Program-made: the position numbers and the translations under genes
Notes under the pieces: model-generated
What the model saw: only the letters and a program-made list of their open reading frames with translations
Told to the model about the DNA's origin: nothing
Databases searched by the model: none
Source: Tethya wilhelma
Taxonomy: Eukaryota > Porifera > Demospongiae > Tethyida > Tethyidae
Length of the DNA stretch: 64,000 nucleotides
Direction of reading: 5' to 3'
Assembly (NCBI GenBank): GCA_964030475.1
Contig: CAXIPT010000001.1
Coordinates: 6,911,629-6,975,628 of the forward strand
Shown here: one piece after another, positions 44,273 to 56,442 of the stretch
Layout of the letters: each line of letters opens with the position of its first letter
Position numbering within the stretch: position 1 is the stretch's first letter

Positions 44273-46547
44273 ATGGCATCCAGAAAGAGGAAAAACATCA
44301 TTCCTTTGAATATAGTTCGCAGTAGTGACCCAGGAAGCAAGAGGACGTGAGTGGCTACTAAAGAAATTGTAACTGTATCCTTATCAAGCCATGCCACTCA
44401 ACATGCAAAAGCCAGTACTGGTTCTGATCACAGCCACTTGACACTGGATGAAGCTACCTTTGATGACACTGGTGTTGGAAGTATAGGAGGTTATGACTCT
44501 GATACAGACTTGGTACTCCATGAGCAGCCTGCTAAGCGTCAAGCGAAACAGAGCCAAAAATGGGAAGAGTGTATACCAATGGCTTTTGCTGCATTTGTTG
44601 AAGAGTCAGTTATGAAGCAGAATGTTAAATGTCAATGTTGTGATGAAGAAGCTGTTGTAAGATGCCAGCAGTGTGGTCCACACGTTTTTTATTGCCTACA
44701 ATGTAGTGTCAATGTACATTCCAACTGCACGTGACTATCATCACCACCCTGAAGTATGGAAGGTACGATTATAAAAGTTATGTTATTACTATATTCTGAT
44801 AGTTTTTAAAATTGTGCTCATTTACTTATCATTGCTATCATTGTCTGATTACAGGATTATGAGTGTGCGTTTTATCAACTGGCTGGAGCTACCTGTTCCA
44901 AGTCTTCAAACCCATGTCTGTGAAAGGAATCAGCATACTAGAGCTGTTACGTGCTTCCACATAGATGGTAATTTTAATATTGGTGGACATACATTGTTGT
45001 GATATATCATATACAGCACTTAAAATCCAGGAATTCCAAGGAAGATGAACATATTATTTTGCCATTGTGAACCAGATGTTGTGACTCTAACTCGACTGAA
45101 TTACTGGCCAGCAACTCCCAGTCGTCCAAGCATAGCATTTTCATTTTCATTGCTTGACTGGTTGCAGGCGCTGCTATTAGAGTACGTGTCAAGTGCCATT
45201 ACAGGATTTCTGTAGTGCCCTCAAATACATTATAACTACTAAGTACAACAAGGTATTCAATTTGATCCTGTGTTTGGTCCTTAATTTGATCTCAAATTTA
45301 TGCAAACAGATGCCATGCAACATATACCCAGTGCTTATTGAAGTATTCGAAGAATACAGGTAAAAATTAATGTGTTACCACCATGTATTCTCTAATAAGA
45401 TTGTAAGTATTCCTTTTAGAGCATTGAAAGAACGTGTATATCTGCTAGAGGGTATATGTGATGTCAAGCAAGAAGATGTTGTATGTCCAGCTTGCCCAAA
45501 GGTATAACTTTTGGTGAAATGTAAATTATGGTATTATTAGGATAGCATGACTGCTACAGGATGAAGGGACAAAAGTAACAATTGCCATTGACGCAAATTT
45601 TGGTCTCTGCCGAAAGAAATCTTCAGGGCAAAGCTACTATAGCCCTCGAATTCAAAATTCAATGTTTGTCAACCAGCCAGGTGTTGATCACTATGTTGAC
45701 AACTATTCTGTCAAGGCTAAGACTTCAAATGTAAGTCATTGAGTATACTGGTAGATGCTGATTGAGCTATTATGTTGCAGTGTTTCACTATTGGATATTC
45801 ACACAGGCATGATGTAACAACTTTTTAGCTGGTCATATGCTTAGGTCAAAGTCACGATATGCTGCTCTTGATGAGACAGCTGTTATGGGAGCGGCTGTAG
45901 ACATGAACATCCATTGCCCTGTTTTCTAAGTTTACGACATGGAGAAAGGTTTGTTTCCAATAACAAAATGTTATGATTCATTCATTGCTACAAAGTTAAA
46001 TTTACAGGATTGCTTATTCTGTGTATATGTGTGAGGTTTTGAGAGAACAGCACCCGAAGCAAAAAATTCAACTGATGTATGACATAGCATGCAGCCTTGA
46101 GAAGCACTTAAAGGTATTATTCCTCCTTTAATATCTTTTATTAGCTATAATTTTTCATTTAAATACATGTAAGGCTAACAGACGTGAAGATTTGCTTGCA
46201 GATTTAGAGTTTGCAGTCCCAGTATTTCATGCATACGGGCATGAGTCTGCTTGTCAGGTATATGTATTTGTAACACTTTATTGATTATTAGCATGATAAT
46301 ATTCCTGTTTGATAGATCAAATACAATCCCAGAAATATTCTTGGCTTTGGAATGAGTGATGGAGAAGTGTGTGAGCGTCTGTGGTCATATCTTAGGCGAT
46401 TTGCAGCGATGACAAAGGAAATGCACCCTTCACACAGAGTCAACATACTAAATGATGCTTTACATCATTATGGTCAAAAGTCAGCAAAAAATCTTGGTAA
46501 GTTATAGATCAGATAATGTGTACATCCTGGACGAGTATTAATTTTTC

Positions 46548-46600
<53 letters not shown>

Positions 46601-47916
46601 AAGGTACACTACTGCCAAAGCGACTATTACATGCTGAGGATGTGAAGAGAAAGTCTACTGAACAACTTCTTAAGCAATAGTTCAACAGGTGAGAGAGAGC
46701 ATCACAATCACTTGCATCACATTTACTCTTTATGAAACTAGAACATCCTATAATTGGACAAGAAGTTGCAGTCTGGGCTGAAGAAGAAAGAAACAAGCTT
46801 AGTTTTCATAGAAAACCTAACCAAGGTATATGATTGTGACAAAATAATGTTGACTTTTTAAAGTCTGTTCTCACTGTGAATTATTAATCCATCTTTCTCT
46901 ACATAGATATCGAGGCAATACAATGCTTAGCAAGAGAGAGATGGTTTCTTTTAAGACTTAAAAGTAAATATGCAGGTATGTCTTCAATTTCCATTATTTT
47001 TTACTATAATTATACTGCATGGTGATGAAACTTTCCTCTTTCTATAGCTGGTCAGTCAATAGCAACTCGACTTTCCCGCAGGATTACAGTTGTATCCAAG
47101 CAGCTGAGAGCTAAGATTGAAGAATACAACTCTAAACAACCACCCACATCTAAAATTACATGGGAAAGTGTAACACAGCTCTAGCTGTACTGTGGTAGAG
47201 CCTTACAGCTTGGTAACGGATTGATTGTGGGATAGAACCTTGGTGTTCAGCATTAAGCTGATGAAGAAATAAGTAAAATCTTTGCTGATATGAGAAATAC
47301 GATTCAACATTACATGCACAAGATGGACATGATAACTGCTGCTATGCAACGTATAAGGGAAGTGGAAAACCCCAATTTGTTTCAGCGTGGATCATATTAA
47401 ATTTTCCTTTTAACTGTTAAGAAAAGGGAATGTGAACTTGATTTCACTCACCTCAGTACCTTTCTCAAGCATGGTGATTTCCCTGAACTTAGTCAACTTC
47501 TTGATAGCATTACTGTCACCACACCAATAAATGCTGTACGTTTTCTGCATCCAACATTGTCATGTGATCAAGCACCTAGTCCAAAAGAAGCATCACACTC
47601 AGAACATTCAAATTCTGCTCTTGTAGATCTTCCAATAGATGCTGACAATTATGAACAAACTGCATATGATATTGTGTCCTCTGACAGTGAAGACAGTTTG
47701 GAATTAGATGAGTGCTACAATGAAGAGGATGAAGGAAGTGTTACAACAAATAGGGAAGTTGCTGATTTTCAATTTGAATCTCAAGATATATGTCAAGCTA
47801 GCGATACTTCAAGTGGTGGTGAAGATGAGATGGAGGTACAGGACTGGAGAAAGGACAGATTCTTACGTGAAGAGTTTCTTCACAAAACTGTTGTAAGCAT
47901 CACTATAATACATTAG
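44273..47916 (+). pseudogene. KDZ-type transposase with introns, degraded
   Basis: Coding pieces in order: 44273-44734 with a Cys-rich finger (VKCQCCDEEAVVRCQQCG and YCLQC), then EVWK; 44856-44971; about 45024-45210 with LTRLNYWPATPSRPS; about 45420-45501; about 45561-45730 with TIAIDANFGLCRKKSSG; about 46010-46114 with LMYDIACSLEKHL; about 46170-46258 with FAVPVFHAYGHESACQ; and about 46316-46495 with SDGEVCERLWSYLRRF. This CxC cluster, DxN, YDIAC, FHxxxH and GExxERLWS series is that of Kyakuja-Dileera-Zisupton transposases. Stops at 44348, 45927 and 46678 and frameshifts near 44735 and 44910 disable it. An acidic frame at 47557-47916 may be its tail. It would have catalysed DNA transposition in the nucleus. 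The element's ends were not found. Confidence 0.75.
46552..46599. repeat. (tg)n microsatellite
   Basis: About 24 tg dinucleotides inside an intron-like part of the KDZ remnant. It produces a spurious minus-strand frame of Thr-His repeats. Confidence 0.9.
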
Positions 47917-49142
47917 AAATAAGCAAGTCATGAATAATGTTGACATGACATTGACATTATATTGTATACACTACTGGAGGGTTTTATCTTAACGATATCT
48001 GGAAATTATCTGAATCATATCTAGATTGCCAGGTCATATCTGAAGTTTATCTGAAATCAACTGAAAATTCGATATAAAATGTTAAGACAATGCTGCATTA
48101 TCTTAATTCTATCTTTGGAAAAACAGCAATATCTTAACTTTGTCTCAAACATCATTCAGATAAAAGCAGCAATATCTTAACTTTGTCTCAAACATCATTC
48201 AGATTTTTGTGCAATCTCAAACATGTCTTAATCTGAAATTTGAAACTTCTGAAATTCAGATTCCATTCAGATTCATGTGACAGTCATGTGACTACATGAA
48301 TTTGAAAAGTAGGAGAGATAGTCATGATAATTTACAGATCTCTATGGAGAGCCTAGTTGCCACAAAACCGGGTCCACCTGGATCATTTATGTTAAAGAGA
48401 GAGCTGAACTTGGTTCTAACAAAAAAATCAAGCTTACTAAGGACTTCTGGAGTTTGAAATTGCGCGAAAAACACAGCCAAGTCAGCAGTGCTGGCTAGAA
48501 GGTACTTTGTATCAAAGCACATGGAGCTACTAATATAAGGTACAATAAACTTTGTATGATATGCTGGTTGATAAATTGTCTGTATGTCATTAATAGGAGG
48601 CTTCTACGCCTGAAACTCTGCATGGTAGAAAACCTATATGTACCAACAAGTTGTTCTACTTTTAGTGTCAATACACTGTGCTATGATGCTCTTTCTCATT
48701 CAACAAGACTCCTTTACTTTTGAAGAAGGGACTGCTATACAGTAAAAAGTAAGTGTGCAAGTGGTGTCAGACCAAGTACTATCATTGAATATGATAAGCA
48801 CAGGCAAAGGGTCTGGCTACATGAAACTGCCATACTACAACCTTTAGCTAGGAATGGGGTCTAGCATGTCAGACTATAGTGATACATTCTTGAATGTACG
48901 TTTTATATGTGGATTTTAACATTTATAGTTGCCAGAAACTTGCTGATGTGGATATATAGGTCCATGAAGTTATTTTATAGCTAACTTAGGTGAGCCTTGT
49001 TGTGTATGTGTGCTTTTGTTCTGAGCTTCAGCAATATATGTATGTGTAGAATCTCAGTTCCTTAAGTATGCGTTCTTGAACTTAAGGTAGGTACTCCACA
49101 GTAACAATTACCAGAGAGAACATCAGTGTATATCGAAGACTA
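47917..49142. other. Non-coding stretch with a 43-bp duplication
   Basis: 48124-48162 and 48167-48205 repeat cagcaatatcttaactttgt. The rest of the stretch has no recognised gene; a 66-residue minus-strand frame at 48322-48522 shows no family features. Confidence 0.4.
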
Positions 49143-49350
49143 AGCTAGCGGGAATTTTTAGTGGAGGAAAATTTTTGCGTTTTCGTCTTGAATAGAAATT
49201 CGCGAGGAAAATTTTCGTGGATTGCGTCTCAACATTACGTGACAACCTTGTACCTTGCAAATTTCGTGGGGGAAATTTTGCGGAAAGCTGCCAAACCGCA
49301 AAATTTGCAAAAATTTTCCCCCACGAAAATTTCCCGCTATATGGTATAAT
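49143..49350. mobile_element. MITE of the gcgggaa type
   Basis: Imperfect inverted ends, left agcgggaatttttagtgg and right complement cacgaaaatttcccgctat, with further internal pairing around aaattttgcg. Related in its end to the intronic elements at 55477 and 56967 (both end cccgctatacggta). Confidence 0.55.
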
Positions 49351-49523
49351 TATGTGTTTAACTTGTCACCTGATTGTTGACTTATTTGGTTTTTAGGTCG
49401 TACTTTTATATTTACCAAGGACTGCATGCTCTGCTACTGCTCTGGGTAAGCTCTTCAAAGTAGTAACTTGTTTTTTGTTGTGTGTGTGTGTGTGTGGGAA
49501 CGCCCTAACCAGAGCCAACGACC

Positions 49524-49579
49524 NNNNNNNNNNNNNNNNNNNNNNNNNNNNNNNNNNNNNNNNNNNNNNNNNNNNNNNN
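49524..49579. other. Assembly gap, 56 N
   Basis: A run of N between a short tg-repeat region and a partial foldback element. The true distance is unknown. Confidence 0.99.
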
Positions 49580-51813
49580 TGTTGTGGCTTCCCACTAGCT
49601 CTCTCTACGAGTGCTGAGGAAAGTTTCTGTGAGTTTTAGGCCTTGCATGCGATTGGTAATCTGTTAGTTAGAGCCTCTGAGCAAGTTTGAAGGCTTAATT
49701 TTGTTTGACTAGATTTTTATGGTGACCAACATTTTGTATTGTGTCTATGGGACATTCGGCCCATTCCTACTATACGTACTACCGTACGTATGATAGCTAA
49801 TATACAAGTAGTAAAAATTTCAAAAAAATAAGCAGTGTAGGAATGGGCAGTGCATTAAAAAGTATTGGAACAAGGAATGGTCCCAATTTCGGCACATGAC
49901 TACTTCATTTTCATTTTTATCCTTCATGCATAGCTATTATTGTCATAAATGGTTCAAAGAATGATCTGTACTTGAATAGCTTATCAGTATCACATTAATT
50001 TTTATCACATGGTTCAAATTCCTGCCAATCTTATCACTTGGCTAAAAAGTGGAATAAAGTATAGCATGCATGATTAGATTAATACCAGCCAAGACTTGGG
50101 CACAAAAATGAAGTAGTCATGTGCCGAAATTGGGACCATTCCTTGTTCCAATACTTTTTAATGCACTGCCCATTCCTACACCGCTTATTTTTTTGAAATT
50201 TTTACTACTTGTTCATTTACTTTTTTCAACACTACAGTGAAGAGACTATCAGAGACTGGTTAGTCCCTAAAAAAAGCTTGAGTTATCTGAGAAGCAACTA
50301 TACATTGGCTGCTAGAGCAGCTTATGCGCATGCGCGTTTAATGCCACGTGGATGACCTTTGAACTCTACCTACAAGAAAATGGCTACTGTAACATTAAGT
50401 ACATGAATTTATACTCTAAGTTTCAAACCTTTCTAGTTTTTGTTTAGGCTTATTTGAGATGAAAACGAGTATCAAGGAATGTAGTACCTATGAAAAGGAG
50501 TTACTTTGTGCTGTCAAAGTTGGCTCAACACTTTCTGGTTCTCTGGAAATGCTTTTCAAGTAAGTCAGTTAGAAAGTACGTAAGTACGTACGTACGTACG
50601 TTAGCAGAACAAAAATGGCACTATTGTGGCTTCCCACTAGCTCTCTCTACGAGTGCTGACGAAAGGTTCTGTGAGTTTTAGGCCTTGCATACAATTGGTA
50701 ATCTGTCAGTGAGAGACTGTGAGCAAGTTTGAAGACTCAACTTTGTTTTGTTAGATTTTTATGATCATAAACATTTTGTATTGTGTCTATGGGACAGTCG
50801 GCCCATTCTTACTATACGTACTACCGTACGTATGATATAGTAAAAATTTCATAAAAATTAACAGTGTAGGAATGGGCAGTGCAGTAAAAAGTAAGGAAAC
50901 AAGGCATGTCGCAATTTCGGCACATGACTACTTCATTTTCATTTTGATTCCTCATACATCCTGTCATATGAAAATGAATATTGATATGCTTCAAACAATG
51001 TTGTACATGCCTGGATAAAATAATGGTTTGAATAATTCATAAATCATGCATGCCAATCAGTATGCTGCAGAGTGTGTCATCTTATGGTCTAAATACTGAC
51101 AAGGAGTGCTGAATGATTAATTGAGGTGTGGAACTTAACTGTTAGCTAGCTAAGTAGAGCAAAGTATATAAGCAGGCAATCTAGACTATGTTGTTTTAGT
51201 TAATCCTCAATACTCTACTTGAGCATAAAAAAATGAAGTAGTCATGTGCCGAAATTGCGACATACCTTGTTTCCTTACTCTTTACTGCACTGCCCATTCC
51301 TACACTGTTAATTTTTATGAAATTTTTACTATATATAAAAATTACAGTGTAGGAATGGGCAGTGTGGTAAAAAGTAAGGAAACAAGGCATGTCGCAATTT
51401 CGGCACATGACTGCTTCATTTTTTTATGCTCAAGTAGAGTATTGAGAAACAACTTTGCCTAGATTGCCTGCTTATATACTTTGCCCCACTTAGCTAGCTA
51501 ACAGTTAAGTTCCACACCTCAATTAATCCATCAGCACTCCCTGTCAGTAACCCGACCATAAGGTGGCACTGTGACACTCCGCAGCATACTGATTGGCATG
51601 CATGATCTATGAATTCAAACCATTATTTTATCCAGGCATGTACAACATTGTTTGAAGCATATCAATATTTATTTTCATATGACAGGATGTATGAGGAATC
51701 AAAAATGAAAATATTATGAAGCAGTCATGTGCCAAAATTGCGACATGCCTTGTTTCCTTACTTTTTACCACACTGCCCATTTCTACACTGTAATTTTTAT
51801 GAAATTTTTACTA
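49580..51813. mobile_element. Cluster of foldback elements (A' ends and three B/B' palindromes)
   Basis: In order: a reverse A end (hairpin 49773-49790); a B/B' foldback (about 49805-50210); a reverse A-type element with a gtacgtacgtacgtac stretch near 50585 and hairpin 50815-50832; a B/B' foldback (about 50838-51333); and a third B/B' foldback (about 51334-51813). The last ends ttttactatat directly against receptor coding sequence. No coding frames. ORFs listed within are arms read both ways. Confidence 0.7.
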
Positions 51814-53366
51814 TATAGCAATAAGAGCAGTCAAACCACTCAGCACTAAGATTGGAATGGCAATATCCAGTGAGATTTGAGTGTTTTGTTGCTCAAAATC
51901 GGAAGTTATAAAGACTTCTGTATCGTTTTTGGTACCTGGTTTTGTAGTATCTATAATATAATATGTAGAGTACCATTTTTGTAGAATCCAATTTGTGTAG
52001 GAGGCTCATTTTCCTTGAATTGAAACAAGTTCAATTTCCTATCAACAAATCCATTGGTCTCATTAAACTTGATGTGGCCTGACACTCCCTGGAAGTCAAC
52101 ATGTAGCATGTTTTCTTGTATCATAGAAGATATAGCCTCTCGGTTTCTGCTTTCCAAGATGCTAAGATTTCTTTGCTGTAGCTCACTGAGGGAGTTATTG
52201 AGAGCTAAACTGAGTGCCCAGACAGCGTCATAAGCTGGGCTTGCCCATTGGGTGTTATTTGAGGGTACGTTGAAAGTTGTTCTGTACCACTCAGCAGTGT
52301 TTTTATACTCATTTTCAAATTGTTTATAGCTCAGTCCTGTATCAGTTTCTTGATCTAATGGTTCTGTTTTATAGCTGGAAAAGATGTTGAGATGACCATG
52401 TAGAGCCTTTTTCATGTCTTGATCAGAACAATTATAATCTTTGCCATCATAAATCAAGTGAGTAGCACTGAAACCAGACTCTTGTCTGTCTGCAAATACA
52501 AACTGGTAAAAAGGGTATTTTAAATCTCTGCGATAAGCTAAGCACAACAATTCTCTAGAAAGTTTGGGAGAAGTAAGGACAAAAATGACTCGTGTAAAAG
52601 CTTGCTTTACTTCATTTAGTGGAAAGTATGTGTCTTGGATTGGAAAAGTATGGACCTGATAGTTGTTCATTTCTTCTATCATACGTTCAAGATGTAATAC
52701 TCTTTCTAAATGAAAAATGTTTATTTCACCAAACAAAAGTGAGACATTTTCCCATGCATTATACTTCATAAGTTCAAAGTACACACCTTCCCAATGCTTG
52801 TTTGATTCTATGATGCCGAACAAATGTGGATAAATTGTTCTTTTGCTAAATTTAGTGTTACTACCAAAATGAAGGCTGACCATGGACAGTTCTTTGTTTG
52901 AAATAAGTCGGCCAACATTTTGTGTTGATTCAGAGCATCTTGGTCCAACCATTCCAAGTAATGGTAAGTTACTTCTAAGCACATCATTTGCAAAGCTCAC
53001 AACTGTTCTCCCTATGTTACAACCACCATCACTTCTTATGATGTCTAGAGTATAACCTGGCAGTAGATCAGAACGATTGTTGATCTGTTGGACTGCTAGG
53101 TAAACTGCTGGTGCAATGTCATGTCCTTCTTCATATGGCGAAGCTTGTGAAAATCGTCTTGAAGGTGATGAGTTAATCATTGTTTCTCTTTGCAATTGTG
53201 ATTGTACATTACTACCATTTTGAAAGGGGAGCATGAGAACAAAGTAGATCTTCTTTTGTTCTTTGGACCTCTGATCACAGAGTGTAGTCCCGGTGATGAT
53301 TAGTAATAGCAGGCTGATGAGAAACACGTGGCACGGAGTACACTTTGAAAAACTTAAGAAATACAT
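51814..53366 (-). pseudogene. N-terminal half of a GABA-B-type receptor
   Basis: Reads from a normal start (signal peptide, Venus-flytrap domain with DIIRSDGGCN and LGMVGPRCSES) for 471 residues to a stop caused by a small insertion near 51950, where paralogues have GTLNITESGT. Receptor sequence continues in another frame to helix 1 and stops at 51814 against a foldback element. The seven-helix domain is missing here. A secreted flytrap-only product is conceivable, since the first 471 codons are clean. The break is the same TA where the C-terminal half at 28771 is cut. Confidence 0.85.
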
Positions 53367-54090
53367 TTCTACTTCAATATAGACTCAAATTGTTATAAAC
53401 TATAACTCACTACAATTAATCTTCAACTATATACTTATAATGACGATTACATCAGGGATTGTAGCCCACTGATTGCGTAGATCAAAGTGCCGACATGACT
53501 GTGTATATCAGTGATTTTTCCCTGTGTTTTTTTCATATTTCCCTGTGGCTTTTTCATATTTCCCTGTGGTTTGAACCAACTGTTATGAATGACAGTGAGT
53601 AAAAGATCATAAGAGTAATCCGCAAAACACTTAGCCAATCAAAAGAGCTAATTAAAGTCTTTGAAGTCCCAATTAACACCACATTCACAAAGAAGTACCA
53701 CACTCATTTTAGTCACACCTTTTGTTGGCAAAGGATAGAGTTTCCCAATGTTCCACATGTAAAATGCATGCAAGCAAATTTTTGTGACAGATTTTAGAAG
53801 AGCATAAAACATACGTAATAATTATATGCATAAAACTTGATCTACTTGCAACACAAGCATTCATACTATTATGACAATTAACACACTGTTGTCATGCATT
53901 TGATTAAGATCGATGCCTGATGCATTGGTTGATTATTGAAGCATTGATAAACGAGTTTCAAGAACAAGCATTAATAATTAATAAACCAATTCTATATGAC
54001 CAATTTAATGTGTAAAATCATACCATGTATATAGTAATCACAAATCAGTTTAATTTAATTGATACATAATAACAACAATAATTATTATCG
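53367..54090. other. Spacer upstream of receptor half
   Basis: AT-rich. A near-repeat, tttttcatatttccctgtgg, occurs two to three times near 53525-53570. No gene recognised. Confidence 0.4.
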
Positions 54091-54404
54091 TTATGGTAAT
54101 ATATATTTCTCTCTAAGTTTGTGTGCAAGTGCATCATTCAGTTGTAAACCTTCAATCGCTTTAATCAAATTATCCCAAGAAGGTGGAGGAGAAACCATTT
54201 TGAGCCATTCCCGAAGCATTTCTCGAAGACGACTACGCACATCTGAATAATTTGTCTTAATGATTTCAAGATGTGTATCATCTATGGCAAGACAGATTCC
54301 AATATTTTCCCAACTGTAAGCTACTTGTAGCAGTTCTTTAAAAAGAATCTGGAGTGATGGTTTCTTGTTATCTAAAACAGATGAAGTATCATGTGTTTAC
54401 GTGT

Positions 54405-54499
<95 letters not shown>

Positions 54500-54500
54500 N

Positions 54501-54539
<39 letters not shown>

Positions 54540-56392
54540 GTGTGTGTTCTTAGTACCTGAAATGTGTTTGGAACTGCTATTTGTAGGAACATAAGAAATA
54601 GTCAGAAATAGATAGGGCTGTTTTGCACCATGTAGAACAACCTTGTAAGTCAATACTGGAATGTCAACTATGATGCTTCGTTTTACAAGAATAGCCTGCA
54701 GTTGGCAGCACGGGATCTCTCGTCGTGGCCTGTATCTGTCTACCTGTTCCTTTTTGATCTGCAAAGTAAAAATTATATGCATCAAATTCTAGTCAGAAGA
54801 TCTCCGACACTCTGCATGCATGAGTGACTAGATAGACTACTTAACAAATCATTAGTATTTGCAGAACATGCATGAATTCGTATCAACTAGTCTACAAGTA
54901 AAACGGTAAGGACGTCTGAATTAGGTAAAGATCATCAAAAGAACAAATAACTTCTAAACAGGAACTTAATTTTGCGTACATACACATGAATTCCGATAAA
55001 GATGAGATGATTAAGTCGAGTGCTCGTGGCTTTAATGACATGGTGATTTCGATAGATGACATTTATCACGTGAAAAGGTATAGCTATGAACTAGTATGAA
55101 GGCAGTCAAACCACTCAGCACTAAGATCGGAATGGCAATATCCAGTGAGATTTGAGTGTTTCGTTGCTCAAAATCAGAAGTTATAAAGACTGGATGCATG
55201 TTGTTGCCTGCATTATATATTGTTTTGTATCATGCATGCACTCTCACATGAGGAGGTGTGAGTGGTTCAATTCTCCATGCATCACCAACTGTAACTCCTT
55301 CTCTTGGAATATCCAATGAAATAGCTTTAGAATCAGAATCGGCAAAGCTGAAGAGAAGACGTGGACCTTTCACAGCTCCATCTGACTTATACTGTGCTTG
55401 AACAGACTGCATTGTAATAAATCATGATTCAGAATATACAATATTATTATTATAAAATTAATAATATTATAATTACTACCGTATAGCTGGTAAACTTGCC
55501 GAGAATTAAATTTGGCAAATTGGTGAATTATTCTTCAAATCGCCAAATTAAAAATCGCCAAACAGTTTAATACGCACGTGCACCCATATAAACTATGCAG
55601 CACACGGAATTGAATCGCAAATAATCCCAAAATGGGAATTCGCCAATTTTTAAGCCTGCCAAATTTACCCGCTATACGGTAACTTACAGTGAGATGGGCT
55701 TCATCATCCCAAACCACCACAAAGTGAATTTCAGGATTCAGCCTGATTTTTTCCAGATAGTAAAAGCCAGCACAATACTGCCTCTCTTCAGATCCATCTT
55801 GAATGGTAGCTATTCCTGAGAAACCATGCACTTCAATGTACCCATAACAACTATGCTCTGTGAAAGTCCCTCCAAGTTTTCGGAATATGTATGGAAGTCG
55901 TTTCTGTTTACAGTCACTCTTGACAATGCTGAGCTTTGCCGTGTTTTCTTTAATGGCACAATGTTCTATCTCCACGGAGATTGGCTTTGCGAATGTACAC
56001 TTTGGAGTACAATTTAGCCAGTAGACAGCACTTACCAAATGTGACCCTTCAGGAAATTGGTACTGCCCAGATAGAGATGCCTCGATTCGAAGATTGCATT
56101 GTTTCATTTCGGGTGGAAGAGATCCGCTAGAAACATGAAGTTTTAGTCCATAGCCTTTCCAGTAGAAGTCTTGGTGAGAGTTAGTCACAACAAGAGCTGT
56201 TTCTGCACAAACTTCTACACCACGTAGTCCTATAGTTTTGAGGAGAACACGATATCATATGTACAGAATTATAATAATATAAAATTATACTATTATTTAT
56301 TGTATAGAAGTAAGTTTATGAATTAATTACCAGGGATCGATATCTGCTGAGGTTCAGTGTCATCATGTTCTACCTGTGAGTAATAATAATGG

Positions 56393-56442
<50 letters not shown>

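Noticed and set aside
54354..54785. Cys-Val and Thr-His repeat frames
   Set aside because: Translation of a tg microsatellite. The real coding part here is the minus-strand exon 54557-54758.
55230..55247. Stop codon at 55230 as the end of the pseudokinase gene
   Set aside because: A gtgaga donor at 55247 leads in phase to two more exons ending in a DEATH domain, so the stop is probably intronic. A short isoform remains possible.
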